A stretch of DNA of 28,926 nt from the NCBI GenBank assembly GCA_964503685.1, contig CAZDAW010000041.1, forward strand, positions 1 to 28,926. The letters are read 5' to 3'. Position numbers and translations under genes: made by a program. Within the stretch, counting starts at the first letter, position 1. The number at the start of each line of letters is the position of its first letter. The notes under the pieces are model-generated. The model saw only the letters and a list, made by a program, of their open reading frames with translations. It made no database searches and was not told the DNA's origin. Positions 14,203 to 22,710 of the stretch are shown in pieces. The DNA is from CAZDAW01 sp964503685 (GTDB taxonomy: Bacteria > Chloroflexota > Anaerolineae > Anaerolineales > Anaerolineaceae).

Positions 14203-15198
14203 ATGATTCTGGTTACTGGCGCAAGCGGCCACGTCGGAAATGTGTTGGTACGTGAACTGGTGAATGCCGGAGAAAAAGTACGCGCCCTGGTTCTTCCTCA
14301 AGAGAAAACAAATTCAATAGATGGACTGGATATCGAATATGTAGAAGGAAACGTCCTTGATCCTGATTCGCTTGACCGGGCAATGCAAGGAATCGAGCGA
14401 GTTTACCACCTGGCTGGAATCATCTCGATATGCCCCGGGCAGGAAGACATCATGTATCGAGTTAACGTTCATGGAACACGAAACGTCGCCAATGCCGCCC
14501 TGAAAGCCGGCGTGAAGCGTATGGTCCACGTTAGCTCTATTCACGCCCTCAAGCCGCTCCCACACGGAATCACGATCGATGAAACGGCCCCCATCGCCAT
14601 AGACCGTCCATTAGGCACCTACGACCGCACCAAAGCCGAAGGTACTTTGATGATTCTGGATGCAGTAAAACGCGGCCTGGATGCAGTCATCGTCTGCCCA
14701 ACCGGCATTATCGGCCCGAACGATTATCTCAAATCGGAAATGGGGCAGACGATTCTCAACTTCACCCATCGGAAATTACACATGCTGATCGACGGCGCGT
14801 ATGACTTTGTGGATGTGCGCGACGTTGCCAAAGGGATCATCCTTGCCATGAATCATGGCCGTACGGGAGAAATCTATATCCTTGCTGGCAACCATATCAA
14901 AATTAATGAGATCAAAGCCATTACTCAAAATATAACGGGAATCCATACCCCCGCCGTTATTTTACCCTACAAGATAGCAAGAGCGCTTTCAAAAGTCATG
15001 GAACAGTTTTACCGGGTGACCCATACGACGCCCCGCTTCACCAGTTATGCGCTGGAGACCGTCAACAATAACTCGATCGTCAGTTATGCCAAAGCGCAGC
15101 GCGAACTGGGTTATACTCCCCGCCCGCTCCGTGAAACGATCAGGGATATTATCGACTGGTGGAAGATGCATCGGTTATCGATGTCGCTCAAACGCTGA
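14203..15198 (+). CDS. NAD(P)-dependent epimerase / dihydroflavonol-reductase-like extended SDR
   Basis: 331 residues. The start is the ATG at 14203, placed 6 bases after GGAGG; a TTG at 14191 in the same frame lies before that ribosome site and is rejected. The N-terminal Rossmann motif reads VTGASGHVG, followed by an acidic pair region and VYHLAGI. The catalytic segment has HVSSIHAL and YDRTK (Tyr-x3-Lys). PTGIIGPNDY matches the NAD-dependent epimerase/dehydratase and dihydroflavonol-4-reductase-like group. The C-terminal third, including ALETVNNNSIVSYAKAQREL and LGYTPRPL, is also typical. Substrate unknown. It is transcribed alone from a strong promoter. Confidence 0.88.
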   Translation: MILVTGASGHVGNVLVRELVNAGEKVRALVLPQEKTNSIDGLDIEYVEGNVLDPDSLDRAMQGIERVYHLAGIISICPGQEDIMYRVNVHGTRNVANAALKAGVKRMVHVSSIHALKPLPHGITIDETAPIAIDRPLGTYDRTKAEGTLMILDAVKRGLDAVIVCPTGIIGPNDYLKSEMGQTILNFTHRKLHMLIDGAYDFVDVRDVAKGIILAMNHGRTGEIYILAGNHIKINEIKAITQNITGIHTPAVILPYKIARALSKVMEQFYRVTHTTPRFTSYALETVNNNSIVSYAKAQRELGYTPRPLRETIRDIIDWWKMHRLSMSLKR

Positions 15199-15397
15199 TC
15201 ATTTTCTTCCCTGTATCTCCCGCCACGCCGGCCAATCCTGCAAATCCACCTGCCAATCAATCTTTCAATAGTGCCCCGCGAGCCATTCCAGTTCACGCGT
15301 CAGATCATTGCTGCGCCAATATGGGTTGGCTGAGTATCGTGGGCTCATTTTACAGCGCAAATCGTTGTGAAAATTGTCTCAATTTTTTCAATGCCAC

Positions 15398-15426
15398 TTG
15401 ACACGGCCCGGAATTAATTGTATGAT
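15398..15426 (+). promoter_or_regulatory. sigma70-type promoter of the agmatine cluster
   Basis: TTGACA (15398-15403) and TATGAT (15421-15426) are separated by 17 bases. Transcription would start near 15433 and run through the Lrp-type regulator, carbamoyltransferase, permease and deiminase genes, which are all on this strand with gaps of at most 23 bases. Confidence 0.72.
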
Positions 15427-15453
15427 AGATATACATTAATCGGCACGTGATAA

Positions 15454-15466
15454 TTCCGAATCGGAA
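15454..15466 (+). promoter_or_regulatory. palindromic operator candidate overlapping the ribosome site of the Lrp-type regulator
   Basis: TTCCGA-A-TCGGAA is a perfect 13-base palindrome between the promoter and the regulator ATG at 15473. The only plausible Shine-Dalgarno (GGAA at 15463-15466) is inside its right arm. An autoregulatory site for the Lrp/AsnC protein is the natural guess; Lrp-type sites are often degenerate palindromes of about this size. Confidence 0.5.
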
Positions 15467-15472
15467 CATTTA

Positions 15473-15958
15473 ATGGTCGATAAATCCCCCAAACTCCCCT
15501 ATGACAAACTGGATGAGAAAATCATCCTTGAGTTACAGAAAAATGCGCGCGTCTCGGCTTCAGATATCGCCAAAAGCTGCAACGCCAACGAACGCACCAT
15601 TCGCAAACGAATCGACCGGCTGGTTGCTTTAGGCGCCATTCGCCTGACAGCCGTTGTCAACCCCCAGGCGTTTAACTACGTCACGGCAGTCGATGTTTTC
15701 CTCGAAGTGGCGCCTGAACGGGCCGATGAAATTGTGGAGAAACTGGCCGAGATGCCAGAAATTTCCTACATCGCCTACGGCCAGGAACTTCAGGATATTT
15801 CTATCGAAGCGCGTTTTAAAGACAACGCCGACATGCTGGACTTTTTACGCTATACGCTGCCGGCAATTCCAGGTGTAAAAGTCACCCGTTACACCCTCGT
15901 TCCCCGAATTGTACGCAACATTGACGAATGGAAACCGAGACATTCGGATTTTTATTAA
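15473..15958 (+). CDS. Lrp/AsnC-family transcriptional regulator
   Basis: 161 residues. An N-terminal winged HTH (about residues 8-60) opens with KLDEKIILELQKNARVSASD and contains NERTIRKRIDRLVALGAI, the usual Lrp/AsnC signature. The C-terminal ligand-binding (RAM) domain covers about 70-150 with VDVFLEVAPERADEI and YIAYGQELQDISIEA. It lies 23 bases ahead of the carbamoyltransferase gene and very probably controls this cluster in response to an amino acid or polyamine. Characterised agmatine operons of enterococci use a LuxR-type regulator (AguR), so the regulator class here is different. Confidence 0.9.
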   Translation: MVDKSPKLPYDKLDEKIILELQKNARVSASDIAKSCNANERTIRKRIDRLVALGAIRLTAVVNPQAFNYVTAVDVFLEVAPERADEIVEKLAEMPEISYIAYGQELQDISIEARFKDNADMLDFLRYTLPAIPGVKVTRYTLVPRIVRNIDEWKPRHSDFY

Positions 15959-15981
15959 ATCATTTTTCATAAGGAGTAAAT

Positions 15982-16998
15982 ATGCCCCTCACCCATTTTA
16001 TCGATACGCAAGACTTCAGCAGGAATCAATTATTGGAACTGCTCGAATTAATCCGCATCATCAAGGTTGCCGATAAGCAGGGCTGCACACCAAAATTGCT
16101 CCAGGATGCTTCTCTGGCGATGATCTTCGAAGAGCCATCGACGCGCACCCGCATTTCTTTTGAAGTTGCCATGACCGAACTCGGCGGGCACGCCCTTTAC
16201 CTGAAGCCGGGCGAAATTCATCTCGGCGTCCGAGAATCGCTTTACGATACCGCCAAAGTCATCTCGCGTTATGTGGACGTCATCGAAGCGCGTACCCTCA
16301 AGCATGAAACTGTTCTTAAGCTGGCCGAAGCAGCCACAGTGCCGGTAATCAACGGCCTGACAGATTACAACCACCCCACCCAGGTCGTGTGTGATGTGTT
16401 CACCATGATGGAACATATGCCCGCCGGTAAGGAATTGAAAGACCTTAACGTCACCTTCGTCGGCGACGCCACCAATCTGCTCAGTTCGTTAATGCACATC
16501 TGCACACAACTGGGTATGAACTTCACCCACGCCGCTCCCAAGAAATACCAGCCCCCTGCGGCCTGGCTGGAAATCGCAGAAAACAACATCAAAGAATCAG
16601 GCGGCAGCCTGACGATTACCGAAGACCCCATCGCCGCAGTTCGCGAAGCCGATTTCCTCTATACTGACCTGTGGTGGTGGGTGGGTCAGGAAAACGAGAT
16701 ACCCGAACGAAGAGCGGCCTTCATGCCCAAATATCAGGTCAATATGGACCTGCTCAAAAAAGCGCCGGCGTCCTGCAAGTTCATGCATTGCCTGCCCGCC
16801 TCGCGCAACGTGGAAGCAACCGACGAGGTGATGGACTCGCCGCAATCAATCATCTTCGATCAGGCAGAAAACCGGCTTCACACCGAAAAAGGGATTCTGA
16901 CCTGGCTGATTTATCCACGCCTCAAACGCCCCACGCAGGCATTAAGAGATTATCACGACGGATTGATCCGGTCATTTTTAGATGCAAAAATAAACTAG
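15982..16998 (+). CDS. ptcA: putrescine-type carbamoyltransferase
   Basis: 338 residues. The carbamoyl-phosphate motif STRTR is at 53-57, HPTQ at 131-134 and HCLPA at 269-273, so the protein belongs to the aspartate/ornithine carbamoyltransferase family. YLKPGEIHLGVRESLYDTAK, INGLTDYNHPTQ, LYTDLWWW and PKYQVN resemble putrescine carbamoyltransferases more than ornithine enzymes. The extra C-terminal helix (about 315-338) is also a feature of that group. It would cleave N-carbamoylputrescine with phosphate to give putrescine and carbamoyl phosphate. The neighbours, a permease and an agmatine deiminase in the order found in enterococcal agmatine operons, support this choice over ornithine. AAGGAG precedes the ATG. 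An ornithine enzyme remains a minor alternative. Confidence 0.85.
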   Translation: MPLTHFIDTQDFSRNQLLELLELIRIIKVADKQGCTPKLLQDASLAMIFEEPSTRTRISFEVAMTELGGHALYLKPGEIHLGVRESLYDTAKVISRYVDVIEARTLKHETVLKLAEAATVPVINGLTDYNHPTQVVCDVFTMMEHMPAGKELKDLNVTFVGDATNLLSSLMHICTQLGMNFTHAAPKKYQPPAAWLEIAENNIKESGGSLTITEDPIAAVREADFLYTDLWWWVGQENEIPERRAAFMPKYQVNMDLLKKAPASCKFMHCLPASRNVEATDEVMDSPQSIIFDQAENRLHTEKGILTWLIYPRLKRPTQALRDYHDGLIRSFLDAKIN

Positions 16999-17014
16999 CC
17001 AAGGAGAATTCATT

Positions 17015-18424
17015 ATGACTGTAGATACAAATGGAATCAAACCCAAGACCGCGGGCGGCTTCAAAAAAGCCCTTAAAGGCCTTGACCTGACGCTGTTCAC
17101 TGTGTGCGCCATTCTGGTTATCGATACCCTGGCGCCTTCCGCTGCCATCGGCCCTTCCGCCATTTCGTGGTGGATCATCACCCTGGTTCTATTTTTCATT
17201 CCCTATGGGTTGATCACTGCCGAATTGGGCACCACCTACCCTGAACAGGGGGGGTTATACGTGTGGGTCAAACGCGCCTTCGGCGAAAAGTGGGCTGCCC
17301 GCACCACCTGGCTCTACTGGATCAATGTCGCCCTGTGGATGCCCTCGGTCTATATTCTATTTGCCGGCATGTTTGCGCAACTCTTCTTCCCGGAACTGGG
17401 GCTTTGGCCGCAAATCGCCATCGGTGTAGTGATGACCTGGATCACCGTCTGGATCGGCACCCTGGCAACCGATACGGGTAAATGGGTTCCCAACATTGGC
17501 GCGTTTATCAAAGCAATCATCATGGTCATCATCGGCGTCGGCGCAATTGTATTCGTCAGCAAGAACGGAATCGCCAACGACCTCTCCTTTGAGAATATCC
17601 TGCCCACGTGGGATGTAGGACTGGCTTTCTGGCCAGTCATCGTCTATAACTTCATGGGATTCGAGTTGATGTCTGGCGCCGGAGAAGAAATGGAAAATCC
17701 CGGAAAGGATATTCCCCGCGCCATCATTACCGCCGGTCTTCTTATCGCCGCCTTCTACCTGCTGGGTACGATCGGGATGTTAATGGCGCTCCCCATGGAA
17801 AATCTGGGACTGATCTCTGGCGTGATCGATACGCTGCAAACCCTGTTTGGCGACAGCGGCGTGGGCGGCGTTCTGGTCACCATTCTGGGAATCGGAGCAT
17901 TGTTCACCTTCCTGGCTAACATGGTCACCTGGACGATGGGCGCCAACCGCACGGCCGCCGAAGCCGCAGGCGAGCATGAACTCCCGGGTATTTTCGGCAA
18001 ACTGCACCCGGTCAACAAGACGCCGGTCAATGCCTTCATCATCACCGGCGTCGTTTCGACCGTGGTCATCATCCTCTACGGGTTCATGGCAGGCAGCGCC
18101 GAAGATTTGTTCTGGACGCTCTTCGCTTTCAGCTCGATGGTCTTCCTCATCCCCTATCTGGCGCTCTTCCCGGCCTTCCTCAAATTACGCAAAACGGATG
18201 CCGACGTGAAACGACCTTATCGGGTTCCCGGCGGGGCAGCGGTAGGCGTCATCATGGCAGTCATCTGCGAAATCTTCATTGCCGCGGCCGTCATTCTCTT
18301 CGTCTGGACGCCAGGCCAACCCTTCGACAGCGTCTATGCCCTCCCGATCATCATCGGCGTTATCATTACATTGGCAATTGGAGAAGTATTGTTACTCATC
18401 GCCAAACAGGAAAAGAAAGAGTAA
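17015..18424 (+). CDS. APC-superfamily amino acid/polyamine permease, probable agmatine-putrescine exchanger
   Basis: 469 residues with about 12 hydrophobic segments. FKKALKGLDLTLFTVCAILV and GLITAELGTTYPEQGGLYVW, followed by KRAFGEKWAA, are typical of the glutamate/GABA- and agmatine/putrescine-antiporter branch of APC transporters. Later, YNFMGFELMSGAGEEMENPG and KDIPRAI match the substrate-path segment of such proteins. It is placed between the carbamoyltransferase and the agmatine deiminase, 16 and 15 bases from them, so exchange of agmatine for putrescine is likely, by analogy with AguD. AAGGAG precedes the ATG. Substrate is inferred from context. Confidence 0.85.
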   Translation: MTVDTNGIKPKTAGGFKKALKGLDLTLFTVCAILVIDTLAPSAAIGPSAISWWIITLVLFFIPYGLITAELGTTYPEQGGLYVWVKRAFGEKWAARTTWLYWINVALWMPSVYILFAGMFAQLFFPELGLWPQIAIGVVMTWITVWIGTLATDTGKWVPNIGAFIKAIIMVIIGVGAIVFVSKNGIANDLSFENILPTWDVGLAFWPVIVYNFMGFELMSGAGEEMENPGKDIPRAIITAGLLIAAFYLLGTIGMLMALPMENLGLISGVIDTLQTLFGDSGVGGVLVTILGIGALFTFLANMVTWTMGANRTAAEAAGEHELPGIFGKLHPVNKTPVNAFIITGVVSTVVIILYGFMAGSAEDLFWTLFAFSSMVFLIPYLALFPAFLKLRKTDADVKRPYRVPGGAAVGVIMAVICEIFIAAAVILFVWTPGQPFDSVYALPIIIGVIITLAIGEVLLLIAKQEKKE

Positions 18425-18439
18425 AGGACAGGCGCTGAA

Positions 18440-19534
18440 ATGACTCAAACGATTTCAAGTACGCCGCGCAAAGACGGCTACCGGATGCCCGCTGAATTCG
18501 AACCCCACGCCGGCTCGTGGATGTTGTGGCCTGAGCGCCCCGATAACTGGCGCTTGGGCGCAAAGCCAGCGCAAAAAGTTTTCGCGGCGGTCGCCTCAGC
18601 CATCTCCCAGTTTGAGCCGGTCACCATCGGTGTATCGGCGCAGCAATTTCGCAATGCCCGCCACATGCTTCCGCCACAGGTGCGCGTTGTCGAGATGTCA
18701 TACAACGATTCCTGGATTCGCGATTGTGGCGCGACCTTCGTTGTCAACGACAGGGGCAGTGTGCGCGGCGTCGATTGGGACTTCAACGCCTGGGGCGGCC
18801 TGGTGGACGGGCTTTATTTCCCCTGGGATCAGGACGATCTGGTTGCCCGAAAGATGTGCGACATTGAACGCCTGGACCGCTATAAAGCCAATTTCGTTCT
18901 GGAAGGCGGCTCGATTCATACAGACGGCGAAGGTACACTGCTTACTACCGAAGAATGCCTTTTAAGTGAAGGACGCAATCCACAGCTCAGCAAAGAAGAG
19001 ATCGAAGAAAATCTGAAGGAATATCTCAATGTCCAGAAGATCATCTGGCTCAATAAGGGTGTTTATCTGGATGAGACAAACGGCCATGTAGATAACATCT
19101 GTTGCTTCATTCGCCCCGGCGTCGTCGCTTTAACCTGGACAGACGACAAGACCGACCCCCAGTATGAAATCTCACAGGAGAACTACGAACGCTTGCAGGC
19201 AGCCGCCGATGCGAAAGGCCGCAAGCTCGAAATTCACAAAATCTGTCAGCCCGGGCCGATTTATATTACCGAAGAGGAAAGCCAGGGCGTTGATTCGATC
19301 GAAGGCACCCTGCCCCGCAATCCGGGCGACCGGCTGGCCGGCTCTTACATCAATTTCTATATTGTCAATAAGGGCGTCATCATGCCAGTTTTCAATGATC
19401 CGCATGATCAGGCCGCTCTGAGCGCAATGCAAAAACTTTTTCCTGATCGTCAGGTGATCGGCATTCCCGCTCGCGAGATACTCCTCGGCGGCGGCAACAT
19501 TCACTGCATCACCCAGCAGCAGCCAAAAGGATGA
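18440..19534 (+). CDS. aguA: agmatine deiminase
   Basis: 364 residues, the normal length of the family. MPAEFEPHAGSWMLWPERPD is the conserved opening. The catalytic set is complete: Asp95 in SWIRDCG, His216 and Asp218 in NGHVDNICCF, and nucleophile Cys356 in GGGNIHCITQQ. The enzyme hydrolyses agmatine to N-carbamoylputrescine and ammonia in the cytoplasm, the substrate for the carbamoyltransferase encoded two genes upstream. It is the last gene of the cluster, followed by a strong terminator; in many bacteria a carbamate kinase would follow here, and none is present. Confidence 0.95.
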   Translation: MTQTISSTPRKDGYRMPAEFEPHAGSWMLWPERPDNWRLGAKPAQKVFAAVASAISQFEPVTIGVSAQQFRNARHMLPPQVRVVEMSYNDSWIRDCGATFVVNDRGSVRGVDWDFNAWGGLVDGLYFPWDQDDLVARKMCDIERLDRYKANFVLEGGSIHTDGEGTLLTTEECLLSEGRNPQLSKEEIEENLKEYLNVQKIIWLNKGVYLDETNGHVDNICCFIRPGVVALTWTDDKTDPQYEISQENYERLQAAADAKGRKLEIHKICQPGPIYITEEESQGVDSIEGTLPRNPGDRLAGSYINFYIVNKGVIMPVFNDPHDQAALSAMQKLFPDRQVIGIPAREILLGGGNIHCITQQQPKG

Positions 19535-19566
19535 AGCATTATTGGGCTGCACGGCTATTAGTAATC

Positions 19567-19596
19567 ATAAGGGCGGGTCGTTTGACCCGCCCTTAT
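19567..19596 (+). terminator. Rho-independent terminator after the agmatine cluster
   Basis: A 13-base-pair perfect stem, ATAAGGGCGGGTC (19567-19579) with GACCCGCCCTTAT (19584-19596), has a GTTT loop and is followed by TTATTGATT. The GC-rich stem with a T-rich trailing arm is typical. It also lies between convergent genes and could serve the minus strand, although that side has a weaker U-run. Confidence 0.85.
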
Positions 19597-19649
19597 TTAT
19601 TGATTCATGGCTTGCTCTTATGTCTTTAGACGTTCATTCTCATCATTCT

Positions 19650-21041
19650 TTACGGAACATACGAGAATTCAAGCTGAGCCAGTGAACCGGCTTTCATCTT
19701 CGATTTCAACTTGATATTGACGCCATACTGCATCCCTTCATCGCCCGGGTTGCCGCTGCCAAGCGTCCAATCCCATCCGTAGTAGGTGGTCCAATAAGGA
19801 TCAACTGCGGACATCGTTTGCCCGTAAAGGTCTGCGGCCGGTTTGCCATCGGTGAAGTTAGTCACAGCAACCGAGTAATCGCCCTGGGCGGGAATGACTG
19901 TGCTCCCACTTGTGTTCCAGAATCCCAGGCCATAATCCGGCAGGTAGAAGAAGCCCGGATAGTAACCCTTGCGATCATTGAATGTCTTCACTGCTGGCTT
20001 GCTTTTAACTTTAACATTCTTGTAGTATTCTGTACCGCTTGAGCGCACGACTTTGACCTTGGGAATCGTGAATGCTTTGGACGCCTGCAAGGTTAAAGCC
20101 GCATCGTAGCTGCTGGTGCGTGAATCGAGATAACGATAAAACGGATTGCCGTCCTTCACTGCTTTTGCAAGAGTAATGGGCATGGGATTCATATCCACCA
20201 GCAAGAGCTGATACTGCGGCCCAAAGCTCGGTGAATAATTCATATTATTCATCATAGCATACGTGTTTGAGAAGCGGGTATCGCGATGGTAAACCAGGGC
20301 GCCCGGAAGGTTATAGGGAACGCGGGAAACAGTCCACAGATTTTCATCGCTCTCGGCGGTGATGTAGGCAGTTTTGGCCATGCTGTCGTACTTGGTATTG
20401 TTGCGCCATTCAACGAGGTAGTAATGAGGATAAGAAACCGTGCGCGGGACAATATGCCAGCCTGGGTCAGAATTCGTCCAGCTTGCAGAGAAGCTATCCG
20501 TCGTATTATCCGAGGCTTCGAAGTCGCCGTCGGCAATCGTCACGCCGCCGAGTTGGATGTCATCGAGCCACCAACCCTGCCAGGTGCTGGCCGCATCAGT
20601 CACGTAGAGGAAACGGATCTGGGTATTCTGGCCGTTATAGGCCGACAGATCGAAGGTCATCACCCTTTCTGCTGTGTCGCCTTCACCCGTCAACGCTTTA
20701 CATCCATCAAGCTGCTGATCGTTCGGGTCGTAGATCACCATATACCCTGTGGTATCCGCCAGACATTCCCATTGCGCATCGACAGTATCATAAATCTGGA
20801 CGTAGCCATAATCCCAACCCTCTTCAATGCTCCACTTGGATTTCACCGTGAGCGTGTTGTCGGTTACGTTAAGGTCATGCGTCAGAGTAAAATTCGTCTG
20901 GTCAATACCCGAATCCGTATAGGCCGCGTTCCCTGTTCCACCGGGTACAACGTTTTCATAATCAACGATATTTTCCGGTAGATTAATTCTGACGCCAGTG
21001 TATTTGTTTTTGGGCGTCTGCTCCAATAGCCCGTAGATTAT
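19650..21041 (-). pseudogene. C-terminal half of an M6/immune-inhibitor-A-like protein, separated by an in-frame TAA
   Basis: This frame is exactly continuous with the upstream half: after TAA (21042-21044) it continues IIYGLLEQTPKNKYTGVRI for about 464 residues. The first possible start (TTG at 21026) has no ribosome site, so independent translation is doubtful. Residues after the break resemble the C-terminal part of immune inhibitor A proteins: GVRINLPEN, then a galactose-binding/MAM-like beta region with SIEEGWDYGYVQIYD and WQGWWLDDIQL, then DPGWHIVPRTVSYPHYYLVE. It would be the extracellular non-catalytic half. Full length with read-through would be about 928 residues. A single base change (for example CAA to TAA) explains the break; sequencing error is also possible. 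Confidence 0.75.
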
Positions 21042-22433
21042 TTATTCTTTCGGATCAGTATAATTACGCACCTTCATCGGCGCCTGCCAGTTACAGTAGA
21101 TCGGATTGCCGCTTCCATCCACGCCGCAGGTGGCGATCATCTTGAACCAGAGAGGCATACCGACTGGTTGAGCGCCGCCCAGGTAACCGCCCCAGGCGCC
21201 GGCTTCCATGATGCTCCAGAAGCCAATAGAACCCTGAAGGTCTGTCGTGTACAGATCAGGCAGATTGAAGAAGTTGTGACCAAATTCCTCAGCAAAGACG
21301 CCCACGCCGGCCATTTCAGGCTGCATGGTATAGGGGCCAATCTTATAGGTTGTACCGGGAATTGTATACCCATCCACAAGACCGTAGAAGCGCAGGTCAG
21401 AGCTGTGCGACCAGATCGAGTTGCCGCCCTGGGCGCCGCCGCCTTCCTCTTCACCCATACCGGCGTGAATGATCCAGAAAGTATCGATGAAGCCGTCGCC
21501 ATCGCCGTCAAACTGTGACCAATCATAGGCGGGATTTGCCGCAGCAAATTTATTCACCGCGTCTATTACCAGTTGGGCAACCGGTACGTGACTAGCATAA
21601 GTGGCATCCACAAAAGCGCCGCTGTCGCCGTCCTCTAATGAGCCTTTGTTACACGGGCTTGCGCCGTAATAAGCCTCGCTGTGGTCAACCGTCACCCAGC
21701 CCTCGACAGCGCCTTTAATCAATACATTTCCTTTACCAGCTATGTGATCATAATAATCCTGAACGGTTACACCTTTGAGGTTTATCCCTTTTTTGTGGTC
21801 GCGCGGATCGCGTAAATCCATACGCACCCGGCCGGCGCCTTTATAACCAAAGATGAGGTTTTCATAGAATTTGGCATTAGCCGTTTGAGCAGCCGTGTAC
21901 CACAGGGTGTTGTTATCACCCTTGGCCGGGGCAGGGACCTGTCCCTGGCGGGGCCCGGCTTGTGTCAGCGTCGAATTGACGCAGGCGTCGCCGGCTTCGT
22001 TGGGCAAAGCCACATACACTGTTTCAGAGGCATTACTGAAATCAACGGCCAGGGCGAATACTGAGGCCGTCACCGGTTGGACTGCTGACGCGCCGCGCAT
22101 TTCTCCAGCCGATAATTCATTCTCGCGCTGCAAAGCCCATTGGGCGGCTTTCGGATTCACCCAAGTGGAGGACTTTTTAGCGAACGCCTCACGATATTTT
22201 TGAACAGCCGATTTGATTTCCTCTTCAGAGGCGCCGCGTTTCAGCAGACCTTTATCAAACAAACCATCCAGCACAACGCCGTCCCGCGGAGCGATGAGGT
22301 GGACACCGCTCATGGGTAACGGACTGATGGGCTTTGCGACAGGCTGCGCCGCCGCAAGATTGGCATACGAAGCTGGCGATAACGATAATGCCATCACAAT
22401 AATAAGCAGAGAATATAGTAATTTCCGATACAT
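21042..22433 (-). CDS. M6-family (immune inhibitor A-like) secreted metallopeptidase homologue, N-terminal part
   Basis: 463 residues from the ATG at 22433, with GGAGGAG 5 bases upstream; an earlier start at 22466 lies beyond that site and is rejected. Residues 1-24 form a signal peptide (YRKLLYSLLIIVMALSLSPA), so the protein is exported. The M6-type region has AYYGASPCNKGS, DWSQFDGDGDGFIDTFWIIH and LPDLYTTD. The expected HExxH zinc motif appears as EEFGH (residues 382-386): the first His ligand is Glu, and the following HxxGxxD spacing is also changed (HNFFNLPD). Unless the family branch uses other ligands, proteolysis is doubtful. The frame stops at TAA 21042-21044 in the middle of a conserved region, and its other half follows in the same frame. 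Confidence 0.78.
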   Translation of the reverse strand: MYRKLLYSLLIIVMALSLSPASYANLAAAQPVAKPISPLPMSGVHLIAPRDGVVLDGLFDKGLLKRGASEEEIKSAVQKYREAFAKKSSTWVNPKAAQWALQRENELSAGEMRGASAVQPVTASVFALAVDFSNASETVYVALPNEAGDACVNSTLTQAGPRQGQVPAPAKGDNNTLWYTAAQTANAKFYENLIFGYKGAGRVRMDLRDPRDHKKGINLKGVTVQDYYDHIAGKGNVLIKGAVEGWVTVDHSEAYYGASPCNKGSLEDGDSGAFVDATYASHVPVAQLVIDAVNKFAAANPAYDWSQFDGDGDGFIDTFWIIHAGMGEEEGGGAQGGNSIWSHSSDLRFYGLVDGYTIPGTTYKIGPYTMQPEMAGVGVFAEEFGHNFFNLPDLYTTDLQGSIGFWSIMEAGAWGGYLGGAQPVGMPLWFKMIATCGVDGSGNPIYCNWQAPMKVRNYTDPKE

Positions 22434-22710
22434 ATAGCTCCTCCATAAGAAAGTAAGTTGTGTCACTAGAACTATATTAGACTGGTCTTATTATTTTTTA
22501 TGATCTGGTTATCACCTCCTTTCAGATACATACGCAAAAAACATTGTCTGATAAAGAACACAATACAAACAATCAATAATATAGCCCATGATATCCCCCT
22601 GGTGTATTTCGTCAATTATTGGATTAAAATGGGATTGGTCTAAGCAGTAAAATTTTACCATATTTTTACGCGAATAGCGCGATTTAATTTTTTCGATCGG
22701 CCAGGATATT

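Noticed and set aside
15199..15397. Intergenic segment before the agmatine cluster promoter, checked for RNA genes or a riboswitch
   Set aside because: No convincing stem set, tRNA-like fold or known aptamer motif was seen.
20286..20981. Plus-strand 231-codon frame opposite the M6-like C-terminal half
   Set aside because: The minus-strand frame continues the M6-like protein and has recognisable motifs; the plus frame has none.
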